From NCBI GenBank assembly GCA_947179485.1, contig OX359245.1, positions 76,557,067 to 76,621,066 of the forward strand: a stretch of DNA of 64,000 nt, in the 5' to 3' direction. The position numbers and the translations under genes were made by a program. Shown here piece by piece: positions 21,001-33,659 of the stretch. Source of the DNA: Allacma fusca (lineage: Eukaryota; Arthropoda; Collembola; Symphypleona; Sminthuridae). The notes below the pieces were generated by a model. That model did no database searches. It saw nothing but the letters and a program-made list of their open reading frames with translations, and was not told the DNA's origin. Positions within the stretch are counted from its first letter, which is position 1, and each line of letters opens with the position of its first letter.

Positions 21001-23305
21001 ATTTGAGGCTGTGGGCTGTCGTACAGACGAAGACCAACTATGGGGAAAATACCAGAACAATTTCTCTTTTCTAATTAAGCAATGGGGAGAAAATACTAGT
21101 TGAGGAAAAAGAATTTATCAACTTGACGGCTATATTTAGTTTTGTAGTTCCAACATTGTTTTTCAAGAACGGGCATAGTTTTGCCATTAAACTCTTCAAA
21201 TTCATCCCTTGGGTTCCACATACATACATATACATCTGTGGTGATCCAGATAACAATAATTATAGCTAGTACGGTATTTTATAGTGTGGGAATTATTACA
21301 GGTAGAACGTTTTGAGGGAGGATAACAAGATTTTGTAGGTATGAAATCTTGGGAGGACTGTACATATAAGAGTGCATGTAAGAATCCATAGGTTAATTGC
21401 TACTAAAGGTAAAGGATAAGAAGTGACTCAAAACAAGCTTATTAGTGTAAGTGAGGTTCGAATGTATTTGAGGGGACGTACATGTGTACATATCTTCAAA
21501 TGTAAACTGGATGGTAACTCGAAACGATTTTGACTTCAATAAATAATTTATTTTGTGGTTTGACAACCCAAATAAAAGTAAGTATTATAATTTAAAGAGA
21601 TGTTGTTTTTGGACAATTGTCGCGACCCAAAGCATGTAATTTTGCACACTCCCGCTCTCCTCAGGCTTTTCCCGAGAAGAATCAACAATATTGACATAAC
21701 CTCTTTTACTCTGTCAAAATCCAAGACCCCGCCGACTCTCCTCATGTCCCGTCTCCAATCCAATCTTCCTTCCTACGGTTTCTGGGGAATAACTGTCATT
21801 GAATCACTACAATGTACCGTTAGCTCCGATGCTCCTCTAATCTTGAGCTTTGTCCGTGTGCTCATCGTAAATTCAGAGTAAATCTTCTAGCATGATTTTC
21901 GAGGGTACGGTTGCATTAGACTCACTCACAATCAGCCCTATACAATTCTGATGGGACTCGTACATTTGAGGTGAGTGGCAAATACACTAGAAACTAGTAG
22001 ATACAAAAACATCTCTCAAATTCTATTAGAAGAGTAAAAATTCTAGAAGAACTTTCTCTCCTATAAGTATACAGTTAGCGTCTCTGATCCATGGAACGTT
22101 CAAACAAGGAAATCCAGCGAAGATATCATTTCCCTAATATATGCTTCCACAACATTGATAGGCCTCCGTAATTCCTGATTTCAAAACAGCTGGGTGTAAC
22201 AATAAATCCTATGTCTCAAGGTGTATATGCTGACTTCCCAGGATGACAATAGGATATTGGACTGTGAGAAAATAGAGATGTTGGATAGGGATTCCATTTG
22301 GAGGGAGGGAGACTCTCTTGCAAAAAAATAAAAAAAGAAATTGGAAATGCACAAAAGGGAACGCATGGGAGAAGCAAATATGTGGAAAAAATTACAGAGA
22401 CAAAATAAAGGGATGATTATGCAGATAGCCATCTGCGCCTTTATTTTCTCAATCATTCGAATTCGTAGTATTAGTTTCTTTCTTCCTTTGCCAAGAGCTG
22501 AGTCGTTTCCCCTCAGTGATAAAATAAACGACAGCATTTCATAAATGTAGATGTAACTTTCTGCTAGTGAACTGGAAAAGGTTTTGATTCATTTCAACCA
22601 CACTGTCACGAGTTCAATTTATTTATTCACCAGGATATATGTAGAAGAGTCAAGCTGTTTTTTATCCTTTGACTCCTTTACCCTGCTAATTTCCAATTGC
22701 TTCACATATGCCTTATAACTGTTTATAGTTCAGAACCAAAAGCCTTTACTATATGAACACCAGGAGCTTATTTTATGATTCAGTCTGGCAGTTGGATTTA
22801 GTCTTCAAGTAAAATTATCAGGGTAATATCATTTAGCTAATGGCATTATCCAAGGGAAAAATTCCCTTTGAGCGCCATACATTGAGGTACATATGTCGCA
22901 CCTGTATGTAGTCTTCTTTGAGAGTGTACCCCTAAATGCTCTAAACTGAACGGATGAAAAAATTGCGGACGGAGGAAGAATAAAAACTGATGATGATATG
23001 AAGCCGGTCATTTGCATGGTAGAGAAAAGAAAGAGAATGGACTGTATGTGAATTTCATATGATAACTGAACTGTCTATTCATACTCACACATATGCTGTG
23101 GATACTCTACATATGTACATACATATTTTGAAGCGGGCTCTTAAACACGCACGATGCCTATCACAACACATACAAACCCATTGAATTAAATATTCTTGAA
23201 AATACTGTCAATCAGCCCTGACTCCCCAACCCCAAAAAGAAACGTAATATAAGATACTGTAGCAAAAGAAGAAAATGAATACAAGAAGAATATTCTGACT
23301 CAGCA
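18074..23305. other. Gene-poor stretch, copy 2
   Basis: Duplicate of 9,114-14,351, with a few substitutions and a (TTC)n run two units shorter near 20,891. No gene recognised. Confidence 0.6.
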
Positions 23306-24114
23306 TTCAATGCTCAATCAAACTGCCGGTCATTACAAATGATCGGCATTGAGCTCCTTTATTTCAAATAAAGGAACTTACTAAAATCAAAGAAGTGCAT
23401 ATATAGCAACACAGCAAGCAAACGTTAAAATATTAGTAAAGCAAAATCAAAAAAATAATTATTGGGTTCGCACCATTAATAGATCCTTCAAAATTTTTCG
23501 CTCCAAAACACTCACAATCAGTAATGCAATTTTAATTGAGGCGCATAAAACAGTTAAATTCACAATCAGCCAAGTATTTTTAATAACAACACCCAGTTCC
23601 CACAATCACAAACAGTTCTGCCAACCACAATTATTTTTCACAACTTATAAAACTCATAAAATGTTTGAAATAAAAATGTTTTTAATTTGATGATATCTCC
23701 AATGAAAAATAATTTTCAAAAACACGGAGCAGGAGCAGGAAAAGTCGGGTGCTCGATAAATGTTTTTGCTGGACTAAACGTCCATACAAATACGGTCAAG
23801 GTTCCAAGTCACCAAAAATAATCCATAAACAGGATGCAGCTGCAAGCCATAAAAATTCCGCGGCTGCAGCTGCATCCCGTAAAAATCTCCCGTGGTGACA
23901 AAGGGACAGCGGTCAGATTTTATTGGAAGGACCGCTCCCTTTGTCACCAACAGAAATAACGTTGGCTCTCCCTTCACTTTTTTCCACTTTTCCTCCTATA
24001 CCTCCAACACTGTTGAAGGTATAGGGGAAAAAACCGAAAAACCCAGAGTAACCAGCTGCTCCCGAAATTTCGGGAGTAACCCACTGCTCCCGAAATTCCG
24101 GGAGTATCCTTTTG
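23306..24114. repeat. Cluster of hairpin-forming inverted repeats, copy 2
   Basis: Duplicate of 14,352-15,160. All the inverted repeats described there are unchanged, including the two 18-bp CTCCCGAAATTYCGGGAG palindromes. Receptor-flank homology again begins directly to its right. Confidence 0.65.
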
Positions 24115-24518
24115 CAGGAAAAAAAAGTAAAGTATATTATACTACTTTCGTTGTATTTGAATTTAAAACCAATATCGCCGAAAAAAGGTATATGTCGACT
24201 TAACCACATTTCCCATTCGAACTAGACATTTTTAGTGTCAGTGAAATAACGTTTTCCTCCGTAATTACTAACCGTAAGCAATGATTAATTCAGAAATGGA
24301 ATTATACAATCCCCTGTAATTAGAATAAAATATTATGTGCACCGAATTGTTTTGGTAATTATTAATGTTGCGACATTTGATTACATCAACTTAGCAAAGG
24401 AGGAATTCAATATTGAGCATTGATTAAAGAAAAATATTTTTCCATGCCAACTGGATTCAGATGGGAGTTTAGGAAATTTGCCTAAAATAAGAAAACAATT
24501 TACGACGTTATTTCCAGG

Positions 24519-25886
24519 ATGTCAGCTATAGGACCCATTTCTGATATTTACTTGCACAAAACCTCCCAGTGGATGGTATTTGCTTGCAGTGGCCCCTACG
24601 ATATTGATAATACCACGAAAAGAGTTGTTAAAACTAAATCCCAGAAACGAATGATTTTGTGGATATTATTTACAGCTATGAGCTGGGTATACAAAATTTT
24701 TGTGTTAATGAGATTTATTCAGTACATTACTCGGGACGACGAGTTTGCAATTTTCATGAAGCCTCTACTTACTGTTTACACTCTTCTCCTTGGTCTTGTG
24801 CTTGCGTTTCAGTTAACTCAAGTCGTGTATTTTGAAGAGCTGCCAATTCTACTTGAACTTTTTGTAAATATGAAAGCTGATTACAAAGGTTTCAAACATA
24901 CAAAAAATCAGAGAATTCATGCTTAGTTTCACTATAGCATTAAATTCTAATACATATATATGGATGTTTATTGATATTTTAGAAACCTTTGTGATTAAGA
25001 CACAGACAACCAAATTTGAAGAGATTTTGGCGGACCGGTCGGGTCTGTACATGGTATTTGTTTTTTACTCCGTCATTTTTGTTTTGTTAGGCTTCATTCT
25101 TTTTTTCTTTTTACTGCCACAGTTCCCAATATTTTTTACTTCTTTGTTTGATGACCCAAAATCCTTGGATTCTACTTACATTTGCGTCTTTGGGGCACCT
25201 ATACTCTTAACGTTTTTATCAGATTTGCCGCAGGGGATGTTTTGGGGGTTTATTATAACATATATATATATATATAACGTGTCTTGAGTGCGAAATTTGC
25301 GAACAGCTTAGGTAAGAATGTTATAGTTCTTGGGATAATGAATGGTATTTATGTAGTGAATAACCTCCAGTTTTTTATACTTGATTTAATTTGCGTGGAA
25401 ACAAATTTGAGCCAGCGTATTTTAAAATATATGTTTTCCAGTTTGAACAAAAATGTCTACACTACTTCGGACGTTTTTCGAACTGAAAAAATCTTTGTCA
25501 AATACTACAGACGTCTGACATTGATTCACAATTTGGCAGTTCGTATTTTCAGCCCAATCGTCATACCTGCCTGTGAGTGGTTGCTCATTGCAGGGTCTGT
25601 TTTTGGAATTTACGGTGGGATTACAAGCACGGGGATTATTTCTTATTTACTTTACTTCATGGCAGTTGCAATGATTATTGGTTTAGTTGTGATATTTACA
25701 ATCATTTCAAGGGTATACGAGGGATCATTGTCAACGTTGCACTCTTGGAAGGGCAGGAGGGTAACTCCGTGGGCGCGTAAATCCATGCGTTCATTTCGAC
25801 CATTAAAGGTCATGATCGGATCCTACTACTACGCTGATCGCGGGATTGTCCTAACTATTTGTAAAGTCATTTTTGAGAACAATTAA
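24519..25886 (+). pseudogene. Gustatory-receptor-like gene disabled by a TA microsatellite (locus 2)
   Basis: Exons are recognisable by comparison with the genes at 35,871 and 55,522: about 24,519-24,888, 24,982-25,310 and 25,442-25,886. Exon 1 is intact. In exon 2, the codons for the VDITFFG segment are replaced by an (AT)n-rich stretch (25,257-25,286) ten bases longer, which shifts the frame and gives a stop shortly after. Near the 3' end a two-base loss ends the frame at IFENN, eight or nine residues early. The upstream AG before GATG and both intron positions are conserved. The product would have been a multi-pass chemoreceptor of about 384 residues. It is probably a recent pseudogene, since almost all other codons are preserved. 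Confidence 0.75.
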
Positions 25887-27017
25887 TTTACTCATGTCGT
25901 CCTAATAAGTATTTTCAGTAAAATTTTGAAGCGATAATAAATTACTACTTGGTCCAGAGAGTCCAGGCAATTATTATACCCTTTCCACTGCTAATCCCAT
26001 GCCATGTTAAAGTACATTCCATTATTCATATTTATTTTTCACAGCAACATAACAAATATCATGACGTTTGAACAAGTAAACATGTTTGTATACATGATTT
26101 GAAAAATATTTAGAATTACAAAAGAGTTCATACAGGAATACAGTAGATAATACAAAATTTTGACAAAACGAATGCGTTCAAATATAGACCGTTTTATGTA
26201 GTCCCTGGTTTTTATACTCATAAATACTTAAAACTTAGGGTCAATTCAAGCCTTCCATCCATTAAATTCTTGTCACTTTTCAAATAATTTCAAGATAAGG
26301 ATTGCGAATTCTGAAATTATTTGTTTAAATGGAATTATAAAGATTTTTCAGGAACATGTCTGCATAAAACCATGTGTTGTTGGAGTTTGGCCCCCAGTCT
26401 ATTTCGTGGTCAAGGCAAACGCAAATTTCCATCAGGTTTTGAATGGTGCTCAAACATTTCCGAAGTGAATTCGGAAATCATATCGGTAATCGATAGAGCA
26501 AATAGTGCTGAAAAAAATGTCTCCCTATCAAAACCTTAAAACGGCGCCCGAATTTCCTGTCCTTAGATAACCATTTTCGTTTCACGAATTGGAAAGAGCA
26601 CTGAAAAGTCGTGAACATTGAACTAGACACTGAAAAATTGTTTGACGAATATGTAATTCTCATGAAGTTTGCTAACTCACGAAGCCAGAAAAGTCTTTAA
26701 CGATTGTGGAAAAATATGTGAAGTGTTTTACAACTATTGACGGCAAGAGACCACAGCTTCTTATGCTGATGTCATTAGTATTCAATAAATGGACTATAAC
26801 TACGCTGATGCTACTTTTTAAACATAAACAGCGTAAACTTTGAGCTGTTCTCAAACGTTGTAAGATTGCATTGCGAAAACGAGATCACTCATAGCTGTTA
26901 CATCATCTAAAAGGTTGACTGCAAGTTGGAACACATTGGAAGCTCTACCAAGATTGGAACCACATGACTTATTTCTGATAATAAGATGCACAAGACTAGT
27001 GTTTCTGCTTGGTACTG
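25887..27017. other. Conserved downstream flank of locus 2 with a coding-like relic
   Basis: Homologous to the downstream flanks of loci at 37,243-37,790 plus 38,572-38,940, and partly to 56,897-57,480. It includes a shared block at about 26,350-26,450 (CATAAAACCATGTGTTGTTGG). At about 26,610-26,840 the plus strand reads EKYVKCFTTIDGKRPQLLM…KW in a decayed frame, faintly like the C-terminal region of a hAT transposase. That family call is weak. No intact gene. Confidence 0.45.
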
Positions 27018-28430
27018 GGAATTCCTAAGGTTCTGCACGGATAGGATAAATTCATTATCCTATCCGTATCCTATCCTATCCGAAAATTTGACGATAATTA
27101 CTGGTGGTATCCTATCCTATCCGAAATGTCGGATGAAGAAATTATTTTATCCGAAACTTATCCAAAACTTTTCGAATCGGATAGAATGGCTATCCGAAAA
27201 TGTCGGATAAAAATCGTCCATTATCCGATCCTATCCGCGGATATCCGATTATCCGAAAAAACAAATAACTTTGTGTCAGGTTATGCACGGATAGGACAAA
27301 TTAATTATTCTAGCTGTATACTATCGGAAAATTTGGTGATCAAATATTTAGCTTTTTAATTTCTTCAATTCTGGTTTACCGGAACATATGCTGGTAAAAT
27401 ACCTCCATAGTTTCCTGCAAATTTACTTTTCGGTTTCCATTTTTCCGAAAACTAATCACTTCACAAGAATTTACAATATTGTATATCAGAGGTATTTTTC
27501 GTGTCATCGTGTCAAACATCGTGGTAATACGTATGTAATCTGGTTATATGGTGCGTTTTCATTGGCCCACCAAGCGACTGAGTTTCAATAAAACACATAC
27601 ATCAGGATCTTATTGTTAGTCAGAACCACAAGTCTTGCAAGAGCAAAATTTGGTCTTAGTAATAATTTGCATCAACAGATGGCCGTAGGGTTCCCACTTT
27701 TTTGAAACGTCATTCCGGGACAAAATAGTTTTAAATTTTGTTTACGTATAACAGGATTCCTAATTCTATTTTTCAGCCTTTTTGGCATCTAATACAATTT
27801 TTTTGTTTTCCGGTTTGTTCAAAAAAGAAACCAATTCACAACATATAAAGGGCACATTAAGCCAGACTTGAAGCTCTGCCTTCACAAGTTTTGTTGACAT
27901 AAGTTTCTCTCAGCTGTCCAAACTTTCTTCATTAGGCTGAAATAACTTTCTGCAAAATCGTTGCTAACAGAAATTAATAGCACGAACTACACAAGCTTGA
28001 ATAGTTCAGGACATTGATATATCTTAAAAACTCAGCCCACTTTGCACCGACTGATCTCACGATCACCGACCACAATAAAAAACTCAAGTTTGCCGAAGTA
28101 AGTAAAATTCATTGTACAGTTGGTCCTCGTTTAATTTAATACGGAGTGCAACGGCAATATTTAGTAAATAATCCATAGATACTAAGAATTTCTCTGATTA
28201 CAAATTTAGTAGTTCCATTTTCAAAAAAAAATAGTACCACTGAAATCAAAATGTCTGCTTAAATAGGTCTGCAGGGATTTGAAAAAAATCCAAACCATCC
28301 TGTTTGTTTTTTTGCGGGGGTAAATGTGTCAGAATTGCATTAGCGCTACTTCCGTAACATTTATCGTATCGGTTTACAGAACTTCCCAGAAGAGATTTCG
28401 GTATGGCGTAAACCTCCGTAGAGGTACAAT

Positions 28431-30125
28431 CAGTGATGGGTAACCGAAAATTTGGGTTTACGTTATGTACTCAAAAGTTAATGACAGTCTAAATTCGGTT
28501 TTCGTTTTCGTTATTGGTTTATTGGGAATTCGGTTATGGTTATAAACGGTTAGCAGTTGGATTCAATAGCGTTAATCGGTTAATAACGGTTAGTATTAAA
28601 AACAGTGAATACGGTTGATGAAAAGTATTTTTCTGGATTTAAAGTAATATAAAGCTTCTATAACAAGTAACCTTCGCACCATGCCCACTCGAGATCGGAA
28701 TGAAATTTTGTGGGAGCTTAGGTACCTGGCCAGGGGTCCCAGCGAGACCAAAAGTTTGTGCCATCTCGCCCTGGTTTGCTAGGGAAATCGCGCAGTTTTA
28801 AAATGAAATTCGTGAGCAAAGCAGCCAAAGAAATAATTGTGACCAGCATTGACCAATATGAGGCAAAAACCTAGTTGTGACCATTATTAGCCAGTCTAAG
28901 GTAAAGAAGGCAGCTAGAACCACGTATGATGAATGCATGCCATAAATGTGTCATTCTTTTAAAAGAGCATCGACTTTCGAAAATGAAAATTTCTTATGGG
29001 ATTTAACATTGTAAAATTCATGTTGGACACGAATTTTGTGCTCACGAATTTTGCTCATGAATTAGATTTTAAAACTTCTGCGCGATTTCCCCCTCAAACC
29101 AGGGCGAGATGGCACAAACTTTTGGTCTCGCTGGGATCCCTGGCCAGGTACCTAAGTTCCGACAAAATTTCATTCGGATCTCAAGTGGGCATGGGGCGAG
29201 GGTTACTTGTAAGCATGCTTAATGGTTATACATCTTAGCACAAGCATTGCTTTTATTAATTCCCGAAAAGTATTCGTAACGTTTGTTTTCAGCAAACAAT
29301 AATGACTTAATGCAAATAGTTTCAGAATAAATACATTGTCGGTAACCCGTAAAAATGTTATACATCCATTTTCAACCAAACATAACATGGCAACTTGTTC
29401 CAAAATCAAAATTAAGCAATTATTGTTTGCAATTTGTGACCGAAAATTTAAAGTCAAATTAGTCGCCCGGAATTTTTAAAAAATTAAATTAAATCTAACG
29501 TAGAAATATGGAACAGTTTCTATATGTTTGCAAGTGTATATTATGTATCATTACCAGAAATACAATTAGATTATTTATCTTTTTCGCGAATGTTCTAATG
29601 CCTTGCATTGAACAGTTGTGATACGTTAAAAGGTGTTTCACATCCGTCTACACTGCACTTGGACGATTATTATTTATTTTGTCATTCTAAGGATCCCCTC
29701 ACTGCAGTAACTTTACAAAACACTCTCAGGTCACTGAAATATATTTTGATGCGTACAATTAGCTGAATATAATATTTTTTTTATCATTTTTGTCTATTAT
29801 GCACATGCTGAAAAAAATTCAAACTTATAAAACAATTCAGTATAAATGATTTACCATTGCTTGAAACGATTTTTGAATTTATGTAACGTAAATCTGATTA
29901 TAAGAGATGGTAGTAAATTGTAAGAGTGGCCAAGATTTTCAATAACGGATAATAACGTTATTGTGATTCGGTATATGTTATTTTCTGTCCAGGGGTTTCG
30001 GTTTTCGTTAAGTTTTTGTTAGTCAAGGGGAATATGTTAAACGTTATTTCTAATTAACCGTTACTAGGATTTTATCGATAATAACGCTATTCATTAACGT
30101 TAACTAATAACGATACCCATCACTG
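28431..30125. mobile_element. hAT-like element, innermost of the nest
   Basis: Terminal inverted repeats CAGTGATGGGTA … TACCCATCACTG, with a perfect 8-bp target duplication GGTACAAT on both sides. The subterminal regions are rich in CGGTTA, AACGGTTA and ATAACG variants. An inner inverted repeat shares sequence such as GCCATCTCGCCCTGGTTTG at about 28,760 and its complement at about 29,096. No transposase frame was recognised in its 1.7 kb, so it is non-autonomous. CAGTGATGGG is a typical hAT terminus. Confidence 0.85.
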
Positions 30126-30239
30126 GGTACAATCATTACACTCCGACATTAAAATGGGTGAATTCATTTATTGTACAATAATGTGCACAATATATAGGTA
30201 ACATTTGGTTAGGCATTCTTTCGCAGCAACTTCATTGCT

Positions 30240-30560
30240 GGTATGACATACAACCTTGCGATTAACAGCAGGGCAGTCACTTTATTCCTTCAAAAAAGAA
30301 AATATGACTTCAAAGCTGGTCTATTAGAAAGGAATCTGTCAAGTCTGGAAGTAAGGAAAGCCATATCCACAAATTCCCATAACTGTTTTAAAGAGTATAG
30401 TCTCTGCGCAGACGAGCTAGATTCGCTAAAAACCTTTAAAACTAAGTCTTCAACATCCATTGATAATTTATTGCATGCATTTTTTACAGCGTTGTGTAAA
30501 ATGTGATATTTGCAATTAGCAGCAACAATTGACGGATTTTCTTCCTGGAATTTCTAATAC
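30240..30560 (-). pseudogene. hAT transposase relic
   Basis: The minus strand reads QEENPSIVAANCKYHILHNA, then VKNACNKLSMDVEDLVLKVF, SESSSSAQRLYS and LKQLWEFVDMAF. This pattern (N-C-x-x-H-x-L-H-N … DVE-x-LVLK-x-x) is typical of the central part of hAT-superfamily transposases and their domesticated zinc-finger relatives. It lies inside the element at 27,686-31,132 and fits as its old transposase. The rest of the transposase is not recognisable, and stops lie around the segment. Confidence 0.6.
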
Positions 30561-31372
30561 ATAATTTTGGAGACCATAATTTACCGTCGCATTGTTTGCA
30601 CTGTAACAGCAAATATGTTGATTTTTTAATCGTCTTCAGATTTTTCGGTTTAAAAAAATCTAAACTTTTTTAGTTGCAGCACCTGCTTTCTCTAGGATTT
30701 TAGGAACTTTACGTGTGAGATTTAACATACCCAAATTCTTCATATTTCACAGAGAAAGTCGCTTTACACAATAAAATCCTTGCAGGGGTCTGGTTATCTT
30801 TGCTATTTTGACGTAACCAATTTTTTGAATTGACAACCTCTTCGCACATAGAATTTTATAACCTAAACCTTGTTAATTATTATCTGATTATTAAGTGATG
30901 TTGTTACGCTTGTAATCACATTTTTATGATTTTCTTAGTTTTATGTAGATGGCACATGATGCTCTCGTTTGAATCGAGCTCTTCTTGAACGAAATATTTT
31001 ATTTTTAACTTAAAAACTAATAACTTCCACAACTGTTTGAGCTCGACGTTTCTGGGACATTTACGCTTCCCGGAATACAACCTTCGGGGACACGGGACAA
31101 CGACTGTCATTCCGGGACGTCTGGGAGCCCTAGATGGGTGGCGTCAGATATCCGCAGATAACAGATTATCCGAATAATTTGCACTGTTTATCCCATCCGA
31201 TCGGATAATCGCAATGCTGTATTCCTATCTCATCCGTCAGTTTTCCTCGGATAAAAAATTGGTATCCGATCCGTCGGATAAGTTTCGGATCGTTAAATCC
31301 TTGAATTTATCCTATCCGTATCCTATCCGATCCGTATCCGATCGGATATATCCGATCCGATGCAGAACCTTA

Positions 31373-32769
31373 GGAATTCTCGAGGTTCCAGTACCGAATT
31401 TGGGTCAACGGTTTAAAAAACTTAAATTTTGGTCCGGTTTTGTGTACAAAAGTTAGAACCGTAAGTTTTCAGGAAGGGATTGTTAAAGCTCCCGGATTGA
31501 ATGAAAACCCTCAACATGCATTTGTCAAGCATTTGTCAAATATATTTTGACTTCCATAAACTTGGTTCCTATACAATTTCTACTATCTTCCACTTCAAAG
31601 TTGTACTCTATTACGATTCAAATTTTATGGACAATCCATGCAAGCACCGGAATGTAAGTTTCCTGTATCAGTCACTGTCTGTCGCCGACTGACCCGGTCG
31701 CAACAACAACCCCGGCCAGCAATAGCTCACGTAGAGTAAGACAAAGAACAAAAGTCAACTGTAGGAAAAATTTGACCAATTTCCTCCCACTATATATGGA
31801 CAATGAATGGGTGTCAAATCCACTAGGTGTTTTGTGAAAATTAAGTATTTAATTTTAATTATCTAACTTCAAGAAAACCCTCACAATCAGTAAATACATT
31901 TACAATTCAGTCAATTTTCTAGGTAAAATATTTCATTTGACAGGGAAATTATATTTATGTTTAGAAGATCATGAACTGTTCCATGAATTATTATTATGTT
32001 ATGTTCCAAATTTAACAAGGTTAACAATAGCAAAGACAAGTGGATAAAAAAATATTCTGTCAACATTGAAAGTTTATTGCAAAACTGACATGAAATCACT
32101 TCAGTCATAATCAAAGATGAAAAGCCTCTTTAAAAATTATATTTTGTACTGCAGTGTAATGACCCACAACTTTCACTACTCAGTTTTGTTAGTTACCTAT
32201 AGATAAATCAATTTCCATATGTATGCATATACCAGGATGAAAAGGATACCTTGCAACACGCTGTAAACAATTTTGTATCGCAGAAATAGTTTCAAATTGT
32301 TGAGAAGTTTTTTAAAAATACAACCACTAGTAACTTCTGCTGGATTTTTAAAACAAATTGAACATCTATAAAAAAAATTCCAGCAAAACCCAGGAGTTGC
32401 CTCTGGAAATCCACCTACGAACTATTTACGGAAACGATTTTTTCAACTCTGAGGACTGAAGCGCCTAGCTGGTCATTTAACTCCTTATCATGATATGGAA
32501 AGAATAATGAAGTGCGTGTATTTATGTTATTGGTTTTGCTTTTTTTATGTATTTAGAATAAGGTATTAACATAATGACGAAAACCATGAGAGTAGTCAAG
32601 TAAACGTAAACAAGTGATTTTTGCATTCACTTATATGACCTATATATTAGTTTCATGATCATCCTCCTCATATAATCGACGTCGCCATCATCTACATCAT
32701 CTTCCGCCCCCGAAGTGTTAACACCTGAGTGCTGGTGAGTATTGAAATTTTTATTGTCAAACTGCAATA
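31373..32769. other. Intergenic, nothing recognised
   Basis: About 1.4 kb between transposon copies. No gene, no clear repeat; only short frames. Confidence 0.5.
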
Positions 32770-33258
32770 TAGGGCTTCTATTGGGGGACAATATTACTGT
32801 CTGGCAGACAATTCAATCCTGTCTTGAAATCCTCGTGACAAAAAAGGTCGTCCCGATTCCGCCTTGAAATATTATTGGGACAAAATTATTGTCCCGAAAC
32901 TTTCCCGTCCCGTTCAGATTACCAGGCTTAAAAGAAATACTCAAAATGCCACTATTTCTGTAAGAGCACCTCAAATAATAGCACAAGTTTACTTTAAAAA
33001 GCATAAACGGGTTGAACAAAAAATTGTAAACGTAATAATTCCCAAGCATATTAATTTTTTTCAGCAATAGTTTACTGTACATGTATTTTTTTCTGTATCG
33101 GTCTATTGTTCCGTCTAGGCCCGACATCTTCGGGACAAAAATTTTCATCCCGATTACGTCCATCCGATAACATGTGGACAAAAATCTTATCCTGAAACTG
33201 TCCCGTCCCGATCCCGTTACGAAAACCTTACGACGTTCCGTCCCAAACAGAAGTCCTA
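32770..33258. mobile_element. Decayed hAT-like MITE with GTCCCG-rich ends
   Basis: Imperfect inverted ends: TAGGGCTTCTATTGGGGGAC on the left, and the complement of TAGGACTTCTGTTTGGGAC on the right. Both arms are rich in GTCCCG/CGGGACAAAA motifs. About 490 bp and no coding capacity. The flanking octamers (CTGCAATA and CAGTTTTT) do not match well, which fits an old or rearranged copy. Confidence 0.5.
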
Positions 33259-33415
33259 CAGTTTTTAAATTGGGACAATTATTTCGTCAATACTTCATTG
33301 ATGAAAAACGTAAAAGGCACAAACACTTTGTTAGTGTAAATATAAATTAATCGATTAATTGAGAAATTAAACATTCGTTGGTAATTTTGATTTTGTTTAT
33401 ATATTACTTGCTTAG

Positions 33416-33590
33416 TTGTGGTATTCTCTGGTCTTTCAACGGTATAGAGATCATTGGCAATATTGCACTTTTGCATGGTCATGCCCAGAACCAACTACTA
33501 CGCTGCCCCATGGCATTGTCCTGACCATTTGCAAAATCATTTTTGAGAGCACAGTTAATTTACTCAAGTTGCGTCAATTATTAGTAATAT
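33416..33590 (+). pseudogene. Receptor exon 3 fragment
   Basis: The frame includes PHGIVLTICKIIFESTVNLL, matching the conserved C-terminus (DRGIVLTICKIIFENTINLL) of the receptors at 37,242 and 56,896. Just upstream, CGGTATAGAGATCATTGGCA matches the exon 3 stretch encoding SRVYEGSLSTLHSW. The intervening part, including the RVTPWARKS block, is lost. A solitary gene remnant lying before the shared upstream flank of locus 3. Confidence 0.75.
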
Positions 33591-33659
33591 CAATACATCT
33601 AACGGCCATTACTTTGCGCAATAATCTTTAGCTTTTAAATTTGAATAAACACTGTTGCA

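Larger units (their letters stand above)
15921..24874 (+). repeat. Tandem segmental duplication, unit 2 (8,954 bp)
   Basis: Second direct copy of the block at 6,960-15,920, seven bases shorter. The sequence after 24,874 continues a receptor exon normally (AGCTGATTACAAAG), as in the related genes at 35,871 and 55,522. The right edge of this unit therefore keeps the ancestral arrangement, while the right edge of unit 1 is the new junction. Confidence 0.95.
27686..31132. mobile_element. Decayed hAT element nested in 27,026-31,372
   Basis: Ends TAGGGTTCCCA … TGGGAGCCCTA (10 of 11 match) with GTCATTCCGGGAC blocks just inside. Flanking octamers GATGGCCG and GATGGGTG match at 6 of 8. It contains a minus-strand hAT-transposase-like relic near 30,240-30,560 and is itself interrupted by the element at 28,431-30,125. 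About 1.74 kb without that insert. It is decayed and older than the insertion it carries. Confidence 0.6.
27026..31372. mobile_element. hAT-like element with TATCCGAT-rich ends, outer element of a triple nest
   Basis: Terminal inverted repeats TAAGGTTCTGCA … TGCAGAACCTTA. The flanking 8-bp target duplications are GGAATTCC and GGAATTCT (7 of 8 match). Both subterminal arms, about 300 bp and 240 bp, are packed with variants of TATCCGAT/CCTATCCG in opposing orientation. Without the nested insert it would be about 890 bp, close in size to the elements at 34,546 and 51,042. No transposase of its own is seen, so it is non-autonomous. Assignment to hAT rests on TIR length and the 8-bp duplication. 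Confidence 0.75.

Noticed and set aside
26986-27359. ORFs in the TATCCGAT-rich arm
   Set aside because: Low-complexity translation of transposon subterminal repeats.
32813-33181. 122-residue minus-strand ORF
   Set aside because: It lies within the GTCCCG-rich MITE and reads repeat sequence.
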